Notes under the pieces: generated by a model
What the model saw: the letters and a program-made list of their open reading frames with translations, nothing else
The model's database searches: none
What the model was told of the DNA's origin: nothing
Shown: one piece after another, positions 15,001 through 21,757 of the stretch
Position numbering within the stretch: the stretch's first letter is position 1
Layout of the letters: every line of letters starts with the position of its first letter
Program-made: the position numbers and the translations under genes
DNA from: CAZYVD01 sp964651045
GTDB lineage: Bacteria; Zhuqueibacterota; QNDG01; DSAB01
DNA: 22,196 nucleotides
NCBI GenBank assembly: GCA_964651045.1
Contig: CAZYVD010000047.1
Coordinates: 1 to 22,196, forward strand
Direction: 5' to 3'

Positions 15001-15716
15001 GGTACTGTCATACCTGTTCCGCTCAGTGGAACATCCAGTGGATTTTCATCTGGATCGTTGCTTGTGATTCTAAATGTTGCGCTCTTTGATCCAGTAGATG
15101 TTGGACTGAATTGTATCACAACATCGTGAGTCGATCCAGGGGAGAGTGTGAATGCTCCACTTCCACTTATAATGCTAAACTCTGATGCATCTGTTCCTGT
15201 TATTGAAGTAGATGTTATGTTCAAGGTTTGATTCCCTGTATTTCTGACAATAAATGTCTGGTTCGAATTAGAACCAATTACAACATTACCATAATTTTTT
15301 GAAGTGGGTGATACATCAATATCAGGAGAATTTAGGGTTATTGTACCCATATTGTCTGATGAGTTATTTGTTAATATTATTTCAGAAGATATTGTGCTTC
15401 CAGATCCATCATTAAAATCTACATGAAGGGTCTCACCAGCACTCCAGGGCAAACAACCTCCTAATTGAATTAAAAAGCCTCCTGATGAATTATCATAACT
15501 TGATCCTGGTGATGATTGATTAATTGTTGTACTAGGTCTTGCAGCAATATAGGCGGTCCAGTAAGCAGAGGCAGGATGAGAGCCGTCAGAATATTGGAGA
15601 ATTCCATATACAGCATGAGGTGTCTGTCCATATGTAATGTTCTGTATGGTAAAAATAGTAAACGAAATAGTTACAAGGTATGCGGTTTTAAAAGTTGATC
15701 TTATGTTTATATTCAT
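12003..15716 (-). CDS. Secreted protein with seven ASH/choice-of-anchor-D repeats and type IX-like sorting tail
   Basis: A 1237-aa exported protein. Residues 1-31 form a signal peptide (hydrophobic core ending NITYG). Residues 33-128 are a module starting TPHAVYG, related to the C-terminal module of the two upstream proteins. Residues about 130-877 hold seven roughly 107-aa repeats, each opening like PDIDVSPTSKNYGNVVIG and closing ITSNDPDENPLDVPLSGTG, the ASH / choice-of-anchor-D immunoglobulin-like type. An Ig-like segment (about 880-1000, starting SPELKRCFPPADGVGVPRNT) and a ZU5-like segment (GPDGGIITDDSTGITMIIP) follow. The end (about 1145-1237) is a FlgD-like sorting domain with ELVQNYPNPFNSLTTICYSI. 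It is probably a surface or adhesive protein; no enzyme domain is seen. Repeat copies 1-2 and 4-5 come from a recent DNA duplication. Confidence 0.88.
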   Translation of the reverse strand: MNINIRSTFKTAYLVTISFTIFTIQNITYGQTPHAVYGILQYSDGSHPASAYWTAYIAARPSTTINQSSPGSSYDNSSGGFLIQLGGCLPWSAGETLHVDFNDGSGSTISSEIILTNNSSDNMGTITLNSPDIDVSPTSKNYGNVVIGSNSNQTFIVRNTGNQTLNITSTSITGTDASEFSIISGSGAFTLSPGSTHDVVIQFSPTSTGSKSATFRITSNDPDENPLDVPLSGTGMTVPDISIDPTSRDFGDVNVGSSASQTFTISNDGNGDLQVSSTNLTGSNAGEFSITSGGGSFTLAPAATREIVVEFNPSNNGVKNAILRIASNDPDENPLDVALSGNGLAPDIDVDPNSKNYGNIIVGTNSSQTFIVTNNGNYTLNVTATNITGLDATQFSFLSGNGSFTLSPGSTHDVVIQFHPTSAGSKSATFSITNDDPDENPKEISLTGTGLAPDISVSPSSKNFGDIIVGTSSTQAFTISNMGNSNLEVTSTNITGTDASEFSIISGSGAFTLSPGSTHDVVIQFSPTSTGSKSATFRITSNDPDENPLDVPLSGTGMTVPDISIDPTSRDFGDVNVGSSASQTFTISNDGNGDLQVSSTNLTGSNAGEFSITSGGGSFTLAPAATREIVVEFNPSNNGVKNAILRIASNDPDENPLDVALSGNGLAPNIDVDPDSKNFGIVNKGQSKSQKFVVTNTGNSALNVTSTIITGTDSDQFSIDNGVNSFILTPSSSQDVVVSFRPTSSGSKKATLKFISNDPDENPKNIALSGSSGAPEIDIRPDNYDFGNVFVDSTESFTFLVRNHGDAILNITETKLTGKDKDEFKIKRGGGSYTIYPGMTHMLVVNFTPNSTGQKEAVIVIHNNDPDENPRYLNLTGVGVLGDIESPELKRCFPPADGVGVPRNTNVRFEIFDNNTGIDKNSICLSVNGIEIINCGKVLDSYNVIIKSKAMKYIVKYDPDSSFNSEENVTINVKATDLSIHPNSLDTTYIFTVGASNVHITTTDSIGPDGGIITDDSTGITMIIPAGALEDTTDISIGVTDSISGISDTIDVFGSIYHFWPDGLRFLIPITVRITYTQDDLNSAGVLDPESLPIYYLSTSTGELSLLSVIGSDDHFIYVEVSEFCYLTFGKVTHVGDVTEKIGYPETFELVQNYPNPFNSLTTICYSIQKSSHVKIEIFDMKGKRIRTLVDDEKEPGEYRTTWDGFDERGKCVSSGQYIVIMKSNGRVKMRKALFMK
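13714..14237. repeat. 524-bp direct repeat, copy encoding ASH repeats 4-5
   Basis: By line-by-line reading this stretch is identical to 14680-15203, shifted by 966 bp (322 codons, in frame). Identity breaks sharply at both ends: a T/C difference just before the left end, and TTATGTTTG against TTATTGAAG at the right. It codes for about one and a half ASH repeats. Confidence 0.85.
14680..15203. repeat. 524-bp direct repeat, copy encoding ASH repeats 1-2
   Basis: Partner of 13714-14237 with no difference seen by eye. The other ASH repeats in the gene are clearly diverged from each other at DNA level, so this pair is much younger than the domain array itself. Confidence 0.85.
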
Positions 15717-15769
15717 TTATTTATCCCTTTATATTTTTACATCTATATATTTCGACATTAATTTTTTGA

Positions 15770-17869
15770 TTATTCATTTGGTATTATATCTATGACTTTA
15801 TCATAACCCATATCGCTCAGGGTAATTTTGGCAGTAGATATTCTTATTCCTTCTTTGTTTTCAAATTCGACTGTGAGCACGTCACCAGGTATCCAATGGG
15901 AGTTGAAGTTTCCACACTGCACGGCCCAGTAGCCATCACGAAGGAAACAGCCAGGCGATACGTGACTTAGAATATCCGAATCATGACTATTGATATAAGA
16001 GGTAAATCCTCCTATATCTACATCTGTTCTCACTCTTCCCCATACAAGATGAGGTGTCTTACTCGTGGCCGAGAGAACCGTTGATCCTAAGACTCTTTTC
16101 TGAGAGCCATCACCATCTGGCCATGTTGCGTTTTGTGTTACATTCACATAATATGGATAACCTGGTTTAACGTTAAAATTTGTAAATGGGAGTTCAGGTA
16201 TATACTGTTCGTATCCCTGTATTTGGGCATTCCACCTTGCAACGCTGTTGCATCCTGGAATGTCTGACATCAGACTTGATGCTGTAAGTATATTGGCTTT
16301 ATCAAGAGTAAGCATGATCTCATTGAAATCTGTTGTAGGAGTTGTAACAAGGTCAAATGAAGGAGTCTTTACTTCACCCGTGAGTGTAACCACTACATTC
16401 TGTGTTACATTCACATAATAAGGATATCCTGGTTTAACATCAAAATTTGTGAATGAGAGTTCAGGTATGTACTGTTCATATCCCTGTATCTGGGCATTCC
16501 ATCTGGCAACGCTGTTGCATCCTGGAATGAAGTTCATCAGGTCATCAGCTGTTGAGATGTTCTTCGGCATTATGGGTAGTGCTATTTCATTGAAATCTGT
16601 TGAGGGAGTAGTTATGAGGTTGTAGTCAAACTCGCCTGTAATGTTAGATGGTTTTGATGTTTGGCCGTTCTCTTTTACGGCAACGATTCTATAGAAGTAG
16701 TTTACTGATGGGTCACCGACTACTCCTGGTGAGTTATCAGTATAACTTGTTTCTCTGATTGGACCGATTGTTTCTGTAGTAAGAGGATCGAATCTCACAT
16801 CAATAGATTTGTGGATAGTGTAGTGGTCGATCTCTATTGGATTACCGCAGGTGTCTGTTGTAACTGCAGACCAGGTCAACGATAGTGAATCGCCTGACCT
16901 GTATGATATGAAATCTGATACAGACTCAGGTGGAAAATGTTTTTTTTTGTTTGCAGTATATGTTGTTTTATCAAAAATTGAACCGTCTCTTAAATAAAAT
17001 GTTAAATGTAATGAGTTATCATTGACTTCAACTTCACAATAACCATAATCGCTTATATACGATTCTACCATATAGCCATTACCATCATTATCAGGAGATA
17101 CAGAAATTAATGGTGCTCCTCCTGTTCCTGCAACTATTTGAACCGTTCCATTTTCTGGGTCAATAGGGGGATTTTTATTTCCGTTAAGCTGGAGTTTTTT
17201 TGTTCTAACATAAAAATGTGCATGACCGGTAAACATTATATCCCCGCCGTTTTGATACATGGCTACACCCCAATTGTCATGAATCGCATCTTCATACTTT
17301 TTTATTCTTTCTGAAAAGTCAAAGATTGGGTGGTGCCATACTGTAAATAACCAAGTCTTATTATTGTTACTGACAGCATCAATAAACATAGAATATTGAG
17401 GTTCTGATAATGTGGATATGTTTGAATCTAAGAAAATAAATCTTGAATTCTTGTAGTCTAAAACAAAATATCTTCCATCATTCCCAAACTGTTGCACCTG
17501 ACCGTAAAGATATTTTTTCCAATTTGCAAGACCTTCTGATGATATAAGTTCCTCATGATTACCAGGACAGACCAAATATAATGGAGGAGTCTGATTTTGA
17601 CCAGTGCCACCTAATATATCATTACATGCAGATTGCCATATCTCCCAGTTTGTTAAAATTCTACCATCGGCAACTACATCACCAGTATTGATTATAAACT
17701 TAAAATCTGGAGTGTTGTTAATTATTGATTGAAGAACTTCTCTATGATAGTTGTCATTTGTTCTTGTGTCACCATAGACAACAAATTTCCATGAGAATGA
17801 GTAACATATATTTGTAATTATTGTTAAACAGCCAGATATTATAAATATTTTGATCTTTTTATTAATCAT
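15770..17869 (-). CDS. Secreted calcineurin-like metallophosphoesterase with Fn3 and repeat modules
   Basis: A 699-aa exported protein. A signal peptide (about 1-25, IFIISGCLTIITNICYS) leads into a calcineurin-like phosphoesterase domain (about 28-300) with metal ligands in YGDTR (Asp34), NTGDVV (Asp64), PGNHE (Asn104, His105), WHHPIF (His179/180) and TGHAHFY (His216, His218). A fibronectin-III-like segment follows, then two tandem repeats of 89 aa sharing IPGCNSVARWNAQIQGYEQY and VKPGYPYYVNVTQN, and a last module starting TPHLVWGRVRTD. No YPNPFN tail is present. Substrate is unknown; the family includes phosphatases and nucleotidases. The gene lies 14 bp after the GH105-like gene, and the DNA for the whole region after the enzyme domain is shared with it. 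Confidence 0.9.
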   Translation of the reverse strand: MINKKIKIFIISGCLTIITNICYSFSWKFVVYGDTRTNDNYHREVLQSIINNTPDFKFIINTGDVVADGRILTNWEIWQSACNDILGGTGQNQTPPLYLVCPGNHEELISSEGLANWKKYLYGQVQQFGNDGRYFVLDYKNSRFIFLDSNISTLSEPQYSMFIDAVSNNNKTWLFTVWHHPIFDFSERIKKYEDAIHDNWGVAMYQNGGDIMFTGHAHFYVRTKKLQLNGNKNPPIDPENGTVQIVAGTGGAPLISVSPDNDGNGYMVESYISDYGYCEVEVNDNSLHLTFYLRDGSIFDKTTYTANKKKHFPPESVSDFISYRSGDSLSLTWSAVTTDTCGNPIEIDHYTIHKSIDVRFDPLTTETIGPIRETSYTDNSPGVVGDPSVNYFYRIVAVKENGQTSKPSNITGEFDYNLITTPSTDFNEIALPIMPKNISTADDLMNFIPGCNSVARWNAQIQGYEQYIPELSFTNFDVKPGYPYYVNVTQNVVVTLTGEVKTPSFDLVTTPTTDFNEIMLTLDKANILTASSLMSDIPGCNSVARWNAQIQGYEQYIPELPFTNFNVKPGYPYYVNVTQNATWPDGDGSQKRVLGSTVLSATSKTPHLVWGRVRTDVDIGGFTSYINSHDSDILSHVSPGCFLRDGYWAVQCGNFNSHWIPGDVLTVEFENKEGIRISTAKITLSDMGYDKVIDIIPNE
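15816..16900. repeat. 1085-bp direct repeat, copy in the phosphoesterase gene
   Basis: Apparently identical to 17948-19032, offset 2132 bp, in the stretches I compared; the translated regions agree residue for residue. It encodes the Fn3-like segment, both 89-aa repeats and the final module. Similarity continues, diverged, for some 20-30 bp at each end, which points to homologous genes made uniform by gene conversion or recent duplication. Confidence 0.9.
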
Positions 17870-17883
17870 GATTAATTAATATT

Positions 17884-20217
17884 TTAGTGAATTCTGATTA
17901 TCTTTTTCTTGTGAATAAGGTCTACAATTTCATCATAACCATTGTCACTCAGGGTAATTTTGGCAGTAGATATTCTTATTCCTTCTTTGTTTTCAAATTC
18001 GACTGTGAGCACGTCACCAGGTATCCAATGGGAGTTGAAGTTTCCACACTGCACGGCCCAGTAGCCATCACGAAGGAAACAGCCAGGCGATACGTGACTT
18101 AGAATATCCGAATCATGACTATTGATATAAGAGGTAAATCCTCCTATATCTACATCTGTTCTCACTCTTCCCCATACAAGATGAGGTGTCTTACTCGTGG
18201 CCGAGAGAACCGTTGATCCTAAGACTCTTTTCTGAGAGCCATCACCATCTGGCCATGTTGCGTTTTGTGTTACATTCACATAATATGGATAACCTGGTTT
18301 AACGTTAAAATTTGTAAATGGGAGTTCAGGTATATACTGTTCGTATCCCTGTATTTGGGCATTCCACCTTGCAACGCTGTTGCATCCTGGAATGTCTGAC
18401 ATCAGACTTGATGCTGTAAGTATATTGGCTTTATCAAGAGTAAGCATGATCTCATTGAAATCTGTTGTAGGAGTTGTAACAAGGTCAAATGAAGGAGTCT
18501 TTACTTCACCCGTGAGTGTAACCACTACATTCTGTGTTACATTCACATAATAAGGATATCCTGGTTTAACATCAAAATTTGTGAATGAGAGTTCAGGTAT
18601 GTACTGTTCATATCCCTGTATCTGGGCATTCCATCTGGCAACGCTGTTGCATCCTGGAATGAAGTTCATCAGGTCATCAGCTGTTGAGATGTTCTTCGGC
18701 ATTATGGGTAGTGCTATTTCATTGAAATCTGTTGAGGGAGTAGTTATGAGGTTGTAGTCAAACTCGCCTGTAATGTTAGATGGTTTTGATGTTTGGCCGT
18801 TCTCTTTTACGGCAACGATTCTATAGAAGTAGTTTACTGATGGGTCACCGACTACTCCTGGTGAGTTATCAGTATAACTTGTTTCTCTGATTGGACCGAT
18901 TGTTTCTGTAGTAAGAGGATCGAATCTCACATCAATAGATTTGTGGATAGTGTAGTGGTCGATCTCTATTGGATTACCGCAGGTGTCTGTTGTAACTGCA
19001 GACCAGGTCAACGATAGTGAATCGCCTGACCTATACGATCTGAAATCGGAAACAGCAGATGGTTTGTTATTATTTGGTCTATAATAAGTTTTCATCATTA
19101 AAAATGCGGCAATTCCCCATGGAAGGTTATCTTCTGTATGAACATTTACATAATAATTATAATCTGCAACACCAGTCCCACATGAGGAGCCGCTTATTAC
19201 AGCAAGATTATTTTTATCAAGCTTTATTTTTGTATTTAACCCATTATTTCCATTATCTGCTACAGTCATGTATTCATTGCTTATGTATCCTCTTTCGATT
19301 GCCCTTCTTATCCCATATACAAACATTGCAGATGAGGAGGATTCAAGGTAGTTTCTATAATGACCTTTTTTATCAATGATAGTATACCACATACCAGTTT
19401 CATTGTCCTGATAATAGACAATCCTTTTGATCTGATCTTGAACCATTGATATAAGCAGCTGTTTTTTGGGGAAACCTTGCGGTAAACATTCGATTACTTC
19501 CAGAATTGCTAGTAAAGCCCATCCATTCCCTCTTGACCATAAACACGGTGATCTGTGAGTAACAGGGTCTGCCCAGGTGCGATCACCATTTTCGTCCCAA
19601 CCATGATAGTAAAGTTTTTCTTCTAAATCGAGAAGGTGGTTTGCATGAAGGAGGATCTGATTGACTGCCTCATTAAGCATTGTGTAGTCGTTTTTCAGCT
19701 CACCCATTAATGCAAGGAATATTGTTGCCATATACAGTGTGTCGACCCACAATTCATCATCATTTACATGAACAAATGCACCATCTGATGTACGGGGACA
19801 TGAATTAATAAGATAGTCAATGATTGTATCTGCTGCTGATAAGTATTTTTTATCTTTTGTTTTATTATATAGATATGGAAGAATGATTGCAGGTGAGACT
19901 CTATTTACATACCATGTATTATCAATATGTGCAGTAACAGTACCATCCTCATCCACATATGAATCAATATATGATTTTACATAGTTATAGTATTCAGTTT
20001 TGCCTGTAGATTCATATGCCTTCCACATTCCGTACATCAGTACACCCTCACCCCAGTTCCACTCATAAGATCCTGGATCAGGATTTCGTTCAATTACTGT
20101 ATCGGCTATTTTTTCTAACCAGTCTACAGTATCGGAATTTGAGAAATTATAAAGTTTAAATGAGAATGGTTCTATTAAAACAGCCAGAAATACTATTTTA
20201 AGTAATTTAGTTCTCAT
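17884..20217 (-). CDS. Secreted GH105-like unsaturated uronyl hydrolase with Fn3 and repeat modules
   Basis: A 777-aa exported protein. After a signal peptide (about 1-20), residues 30-385 form an alpha/alpha-barrel of the GH88/GH105 type (YteR-like unsaturated rhamnogalacturonyl hydrolase): WNWGEGVLMYGMWKAYE, WVDTLYMA with the likely catalytic Asp159, YHGWDENG, SRGNGWALLAILEVIE, ESSSSAMFVYGIRRAIERGY and PWGIAAFLM. Such enzymes remove the unsaturated uronic acid left by polysaccharide lyases, so the protein probably acts on pectin-like or similar glycans outside the cell. The C-terminal half (Fn3-like, two 89-aa repeats, TPHLVWG module) is nearly identical to that of the downstream phosphoesterase. 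No lyase gene is in the window. A promoter at 20492-20519 probably drives it and its two downstream neighbours. Confidence 0.9.
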   Translation of the reverse strand: MRTKLLKIVFLAVLIEPFSFKLYNFSNSDTVDWLEKIADTVIERNPDPGSYEWNWGEGVLMYGMWKAYESTGKTEYYNYVKSYIDSYVDEDGTVTAHIDNTWYVNRVSPAIILPYLYNKTKDKKYLSAADTIIDYLINSCPRTSDGAFVHVNDDELWVDTLYMATIFLALMGELKNDYTMLNEAVNQILLHANHLLDLEEKLYYHGWDENGDRTWADPVTHRSPCLWSRGNGWALLAILEVIECLPQGFPKKQLLISMVQDQIKRIVYYQDNETGMWYTIIDKKGHYRNYLESSSSAMFVYGIRRAIERGYISNEYMTVADNGNNGLNTKIKLDKNNLAVISGSSCGTGVADYNYYVNVHTEDNLPWGIAAFLMMKTYYRPNNNKPSAVSDFRSYRSGDSLSLTWSAVTTDTCGNPIEIDHYTIHKSIDVRFDPLTTETIGPIRETSYTDNSPGVVGDPSVNYFYRIVAVKENGQTSKPSNITGEFDYNLITTPSTDFNEIALPIMPKNISTADDLMNFIPGCNSVARWNAQIQGYEQYIPELSFTNFDVKPGYPYYVNVTQNVVVTLTGEVKTPSFDLVTTPTTDFNEIMLTLDKANILTASSLMSDIPGCNSVARWNAQIQGYEQYIPELPFTNFNVKPGYPYYVNVTQNATWPDGDGSQKRVLGSTVLSATSKTPHLVWGRVRTDVDIGGFTSYINSHDSDILSHVSPGCFLRDGYWAVQCGNFNSHWIPGDVLTVEFENKEGIRISTAKITLSDNGYDEIVDLIHKKKIIRIH
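17948..19032. repeat. 1085-bp direct repeat, copy in the GH105-like gene
   Basis: Partner of 15816-16900. The shared block stops at the junction with the enzyme domain (CGCCTGACCT, 19023-19032) and about 15 codons before the C-terminus, after which the tails differ (DNGYDEIVDLIHKKK here, DMGYDKVIDIIPNE in the other). Confidence 0.9.
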
Positions 20218-20235
20218 AATATTAAATTTTTGGTT

Positions 20236-20466
20236 CTACTGGTTTTCTTGTTGAAAATTTAGGTAGTGAGATAAACAAAAATGTTCGTTATCAATAACTG
20301 CTTGAGAAAGACATCCCTTCACCACATTCATATAAGGCTTCCATATATTCATACAGACTGCCTTGTTATTCTTGTGTTGTTTGGCGGTCAACCCATTTTG
20401 CAGAAGAGAAGCTGCAGCCGCTTTATTCCAGTTTTCGACAAACTCAAGAAAAAAGCCGTTGCTCAA
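20236..20466 (-). pseudogene. Fragment of an ISL3-type transposase (tentative)
   Basis: A 76-residue minus-strand frame contains KAVCMNIWKPYMNVVKGCLSQAVI, close to the conserved AVxMDMWxPYxxAVxxxxPxAxI block of ISL3-family transposases. The catalytic Asp of that block reads Asn here. The residues before it (FFLEFVENWNKAA) and after it (DNEHFCLSHYLNF) do not continue convincingly, and no other transposase domain or terminal repeat is visible. I read it as an IS scar in the leader of the GH105-like gene. The call rests on one motif, so it is tentative. Confidence 0.4.
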
Positions 20467-20491
20467 ATAAATCTATATATATGCATAGTAA

Positions 20492-20519
20492 ATATTAAAA
20501 TTAATTTTCTAATTGTCAA
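20492..20519 (-). promoter_or_regulatory. Sigma-70-type promoter for the secreted-protein operon
   Basis: On the minus strand TTGACA (20519-20514), a 16-bp spacer and TAATAT (20497-20492). Transcription would begin near 20485, giving a leader of about 270 bases that crosses the transposase fragment before the GH105-like start. AT-rich surroundings lower the certainty. Confidence 0.45.
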
Positions 20520-20783
20520 GCTAAAAAGCTCAAATCAATCAATATATATGTGTAGTAATTGCGCTTTTGAACTACTTTTTCATCCAAGCAGATTTATTCG
20601 ATCTAATTCTCGTTATTCATACTGGAAAATCCCCTTTCTACAGCTGGGTGCATGAGTAAATGAATCAGTTTAAAAATGATGCGAAGTGTCTTGGCAACTT
20701 GCATCTGTTTTTAAATGCTGTTCAAAAATCAATTGCAAATTTATTTTATATTTTTAATACAACTCTCATACCAAAATAAAAAG
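20520..20783. other. Intergenic stretch without a gene; one hairpin at 20678-20705
   Basis: No coding frame on either strand looks real here. GATGCGAAGT (20678-20687) and ACTTGCATC (20697-20705) pair except for one bulged base, with A-rich and T-rich flanks (AAAAAT before, TGTTTTT after), so it may be a weak bidirectional terminator. Confidence 0.35.
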
Positions 20784-20808
20784 GCCTCAAATCAGTATAA
20801 TTTGAGGC
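20784..20808 (-). terminator. Intrinsic terminator, probably of a lost minus-strand gene
   Basis: GCCTCAAAT and ATTTGAGGC form a perfect 9-bp stem with a 7-base loop. On the minus strand it is followed by CTTTTTATTTT, a good T-tract; the plus side has TAAAAATTT, which is poorer. It lies about 80 bp downstream of the C-terminal scrap at 20890-20940 and would be that gene's terminator. Confidence 0.75.
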
Positions 20809-20833
20809 TAAAAATTTATTTTATTTTTATTGT

Positions 20834-20874
20834 TGTCCGATTTTTAGGACAGTTACTGTCTGGTTTTTTAGACA
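20834..20874. promoter_or_regulatory. Tandem TGTCC/TGTCT palindromes, 23 bp apart
   Basis: TGTCCGATTTTTAGGACA (20834-20851) and TGTCTGGTTTTTTAGACA (20857-20874) are two 18-bp inverted repeats with the same layout, 5-bp arms around 8 bp, repeated in tandem at 23 bp. The regular spacing, about two helical turns, fits paired binding sites for a dimeric regulator. RNA hairpins are the other reading. No promoter next to them is convincing. Confidence 0.45.
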
Positions 20875-20889
20875 GTTAAAATTTTTTAA

Positions 20890-20940
20890 TTAGGGATGCG
20901 GAATAATATCTACAATATCAAGACTCACAGTCAGGGCAAA
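20890..20940 (-). pseudogene. C-terminal scrap of a third paralogue of the secreted-protein family
   Basis: The minus strand reads FALTVSLDIVDIIPHP then TAA (20892-20890). The end matches the C-terminus of the phosphoesterase (KVIDIIPNE) and, less well, of the GH105-like protein (EIVDLIHKK). Upstream the similarity is lost where the palindrome at 20946-20967 begins, and a terminator lies downstream. This suggests a third gene of the same modular kind was deleted, leaving its last codons. The match is short, so this is a moderate-confidence inference. Confidence 0.45.
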
Positions 20941-20945
20941 TGACG

Positions 20946-20967
20946 TTCCCAAACTGGCGTTTGGGAA
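20946..20967. repeat. REP-like palindrome TTCCCAAAC-TGGC-GTTTGGGAA
   Basis: A perfect 9-bp inverted repeat around a 4-base centre, more GC-rich than its AT-rich surroundings. Dispersed palindromes of this look are common in bacterial genomes. It abuts the truncated end of the C-terminal scrap. From 20968 to 21097 nothing else is recognised. Confidence 0.5.
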
Positions 20968-21097
20968 ATGGATAAGGTAAATACAGATTTTTAGTTTTTG
21001 TTATGCCAAAATTTAATATTATCAACAGAAAAAGATATCAATTTATTTGGTTTATACCCCATCCTTCAAGTGTTTGCAATAAAATTAAAAAAACCTC

Positions 21098-21126
21098 TTG
21101 ACAAATAGTAATTATTTTATTATCTT
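21098..21126 (+). promoter_or_regulatory. Sigma-70-type promoter before the MauE-like gene
   Basis: TTGACA (21098-21103), a 17-bp spacer and TATCTT (21121-21126). The predicted leader to the ATG at 21312 is about 180 bases, very AT-rich, with no convincing small ORF or strong structure seen. Confidence 0.55.
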
Positions 21127-21311
21127 AAAACAAAATTAATTAAATTGTTTTGAATTTATTTAATTGATTTAATGGTTATTGCGCAATTTCTAAAAATAAT
21201 CTAAAATAAATTTAATATATTGTCCTTTTAATCGGAGATTAATTGCTTTATCAAGATTTTTGCTACATATAGATTATTATCGATTACTTAAAATTATAGA
21301 ACATAATCGTA

Positions 21312-21740
21312 ATGTATATGTTGAATATCAAGAATTTTGTTAATATGCTCACCTATCTGTTAGGTGGAATGTGGATAATATCAGGCTTCAGCAAATTTTT
21401 TTCATTTTCTTATTTTATTACAGTTGTGAGCAAGCTTTCTATATTAACAGATATTAAAATTATTGTAATTTTATCTTCTGCTTTAATATCTATTGAAATA
21501 ATCGTCGGATTATTATTTTTTATCAACAGATATAGAATATTCTGCACAGATTTATCCATCGTATTGTTATCATTTTTTCTGGCTCTAAGTCTTTATTCTA
21601 TTTTTATTGGATTAAATATTAAATGTGGTTGTTTTGGGAGATACAGCAGTCAATTGACAAGTTTTAATCATATTTTATTATTAATTGTATTATTGTTTAT
21701 ATCAATATTTATCCATTATAATTTAAAAGAACAAAAATAG
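21312..21740 (+). CDS. MauE/DoxX-like redox-associated membrane protein
   Basis: A 142-aa protein with four hydrophobic segments. The first (LTYLLGGMWIISGFSKFFSF) matches the start of MauE/DoxX-type proteins, IEIIVGLLFFINRYR fits helix 2-3, and KCGCFGRYS is the paired-cysteine motif of the MauE group. MauE-type proteins are inner-membrane partners in thiol redox or disulfide handling, first known from methylamine dehydrogenase maturation; many relatives sit next to thioredoxin-like genes in unrelated clusters. That arrangement is seen here, with a redoxin-like gene 17 bp downstream. No methylamine dehydrogenase genes are visible. The start could be ATG 21312 or ATG 21318 (third residue); no Shine-Dalgarno is evident. 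Confidence 0.75.
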   Translation: MYMLNIKNFVNMLTYLLGGMWIISGFSKFFSFSYFITVVSKLSILTDIKIIVILSSALISIEIIVGLLFFINRYRIFCTDLSIVLLSFFLALSLYSIFIGLNIKCGCFGRYSSQLTSFNHILLLIVLLFISIFIHYNLKEQK

Positions 21741-21757
21741 CAGTGGATTAATCAATT

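Noticed and set aside
20281..20655. 124-aa plus-strand frame
   Set aside because: No family features, low-complexity AT-rich coding, and it lies antisense to the transposase fragment and the operon promoter.
20934..20952. Sigma-54 promoter on the minus strand (GGAACGTCATTTGC)
   Set aside because: It has GG-N10-GC spacing and partly fits the consensus, but it overlaps the REP-like palindrome and the C-terminal scrap. The possible enhancer sites would be downstream, and no intact gene directly follows.
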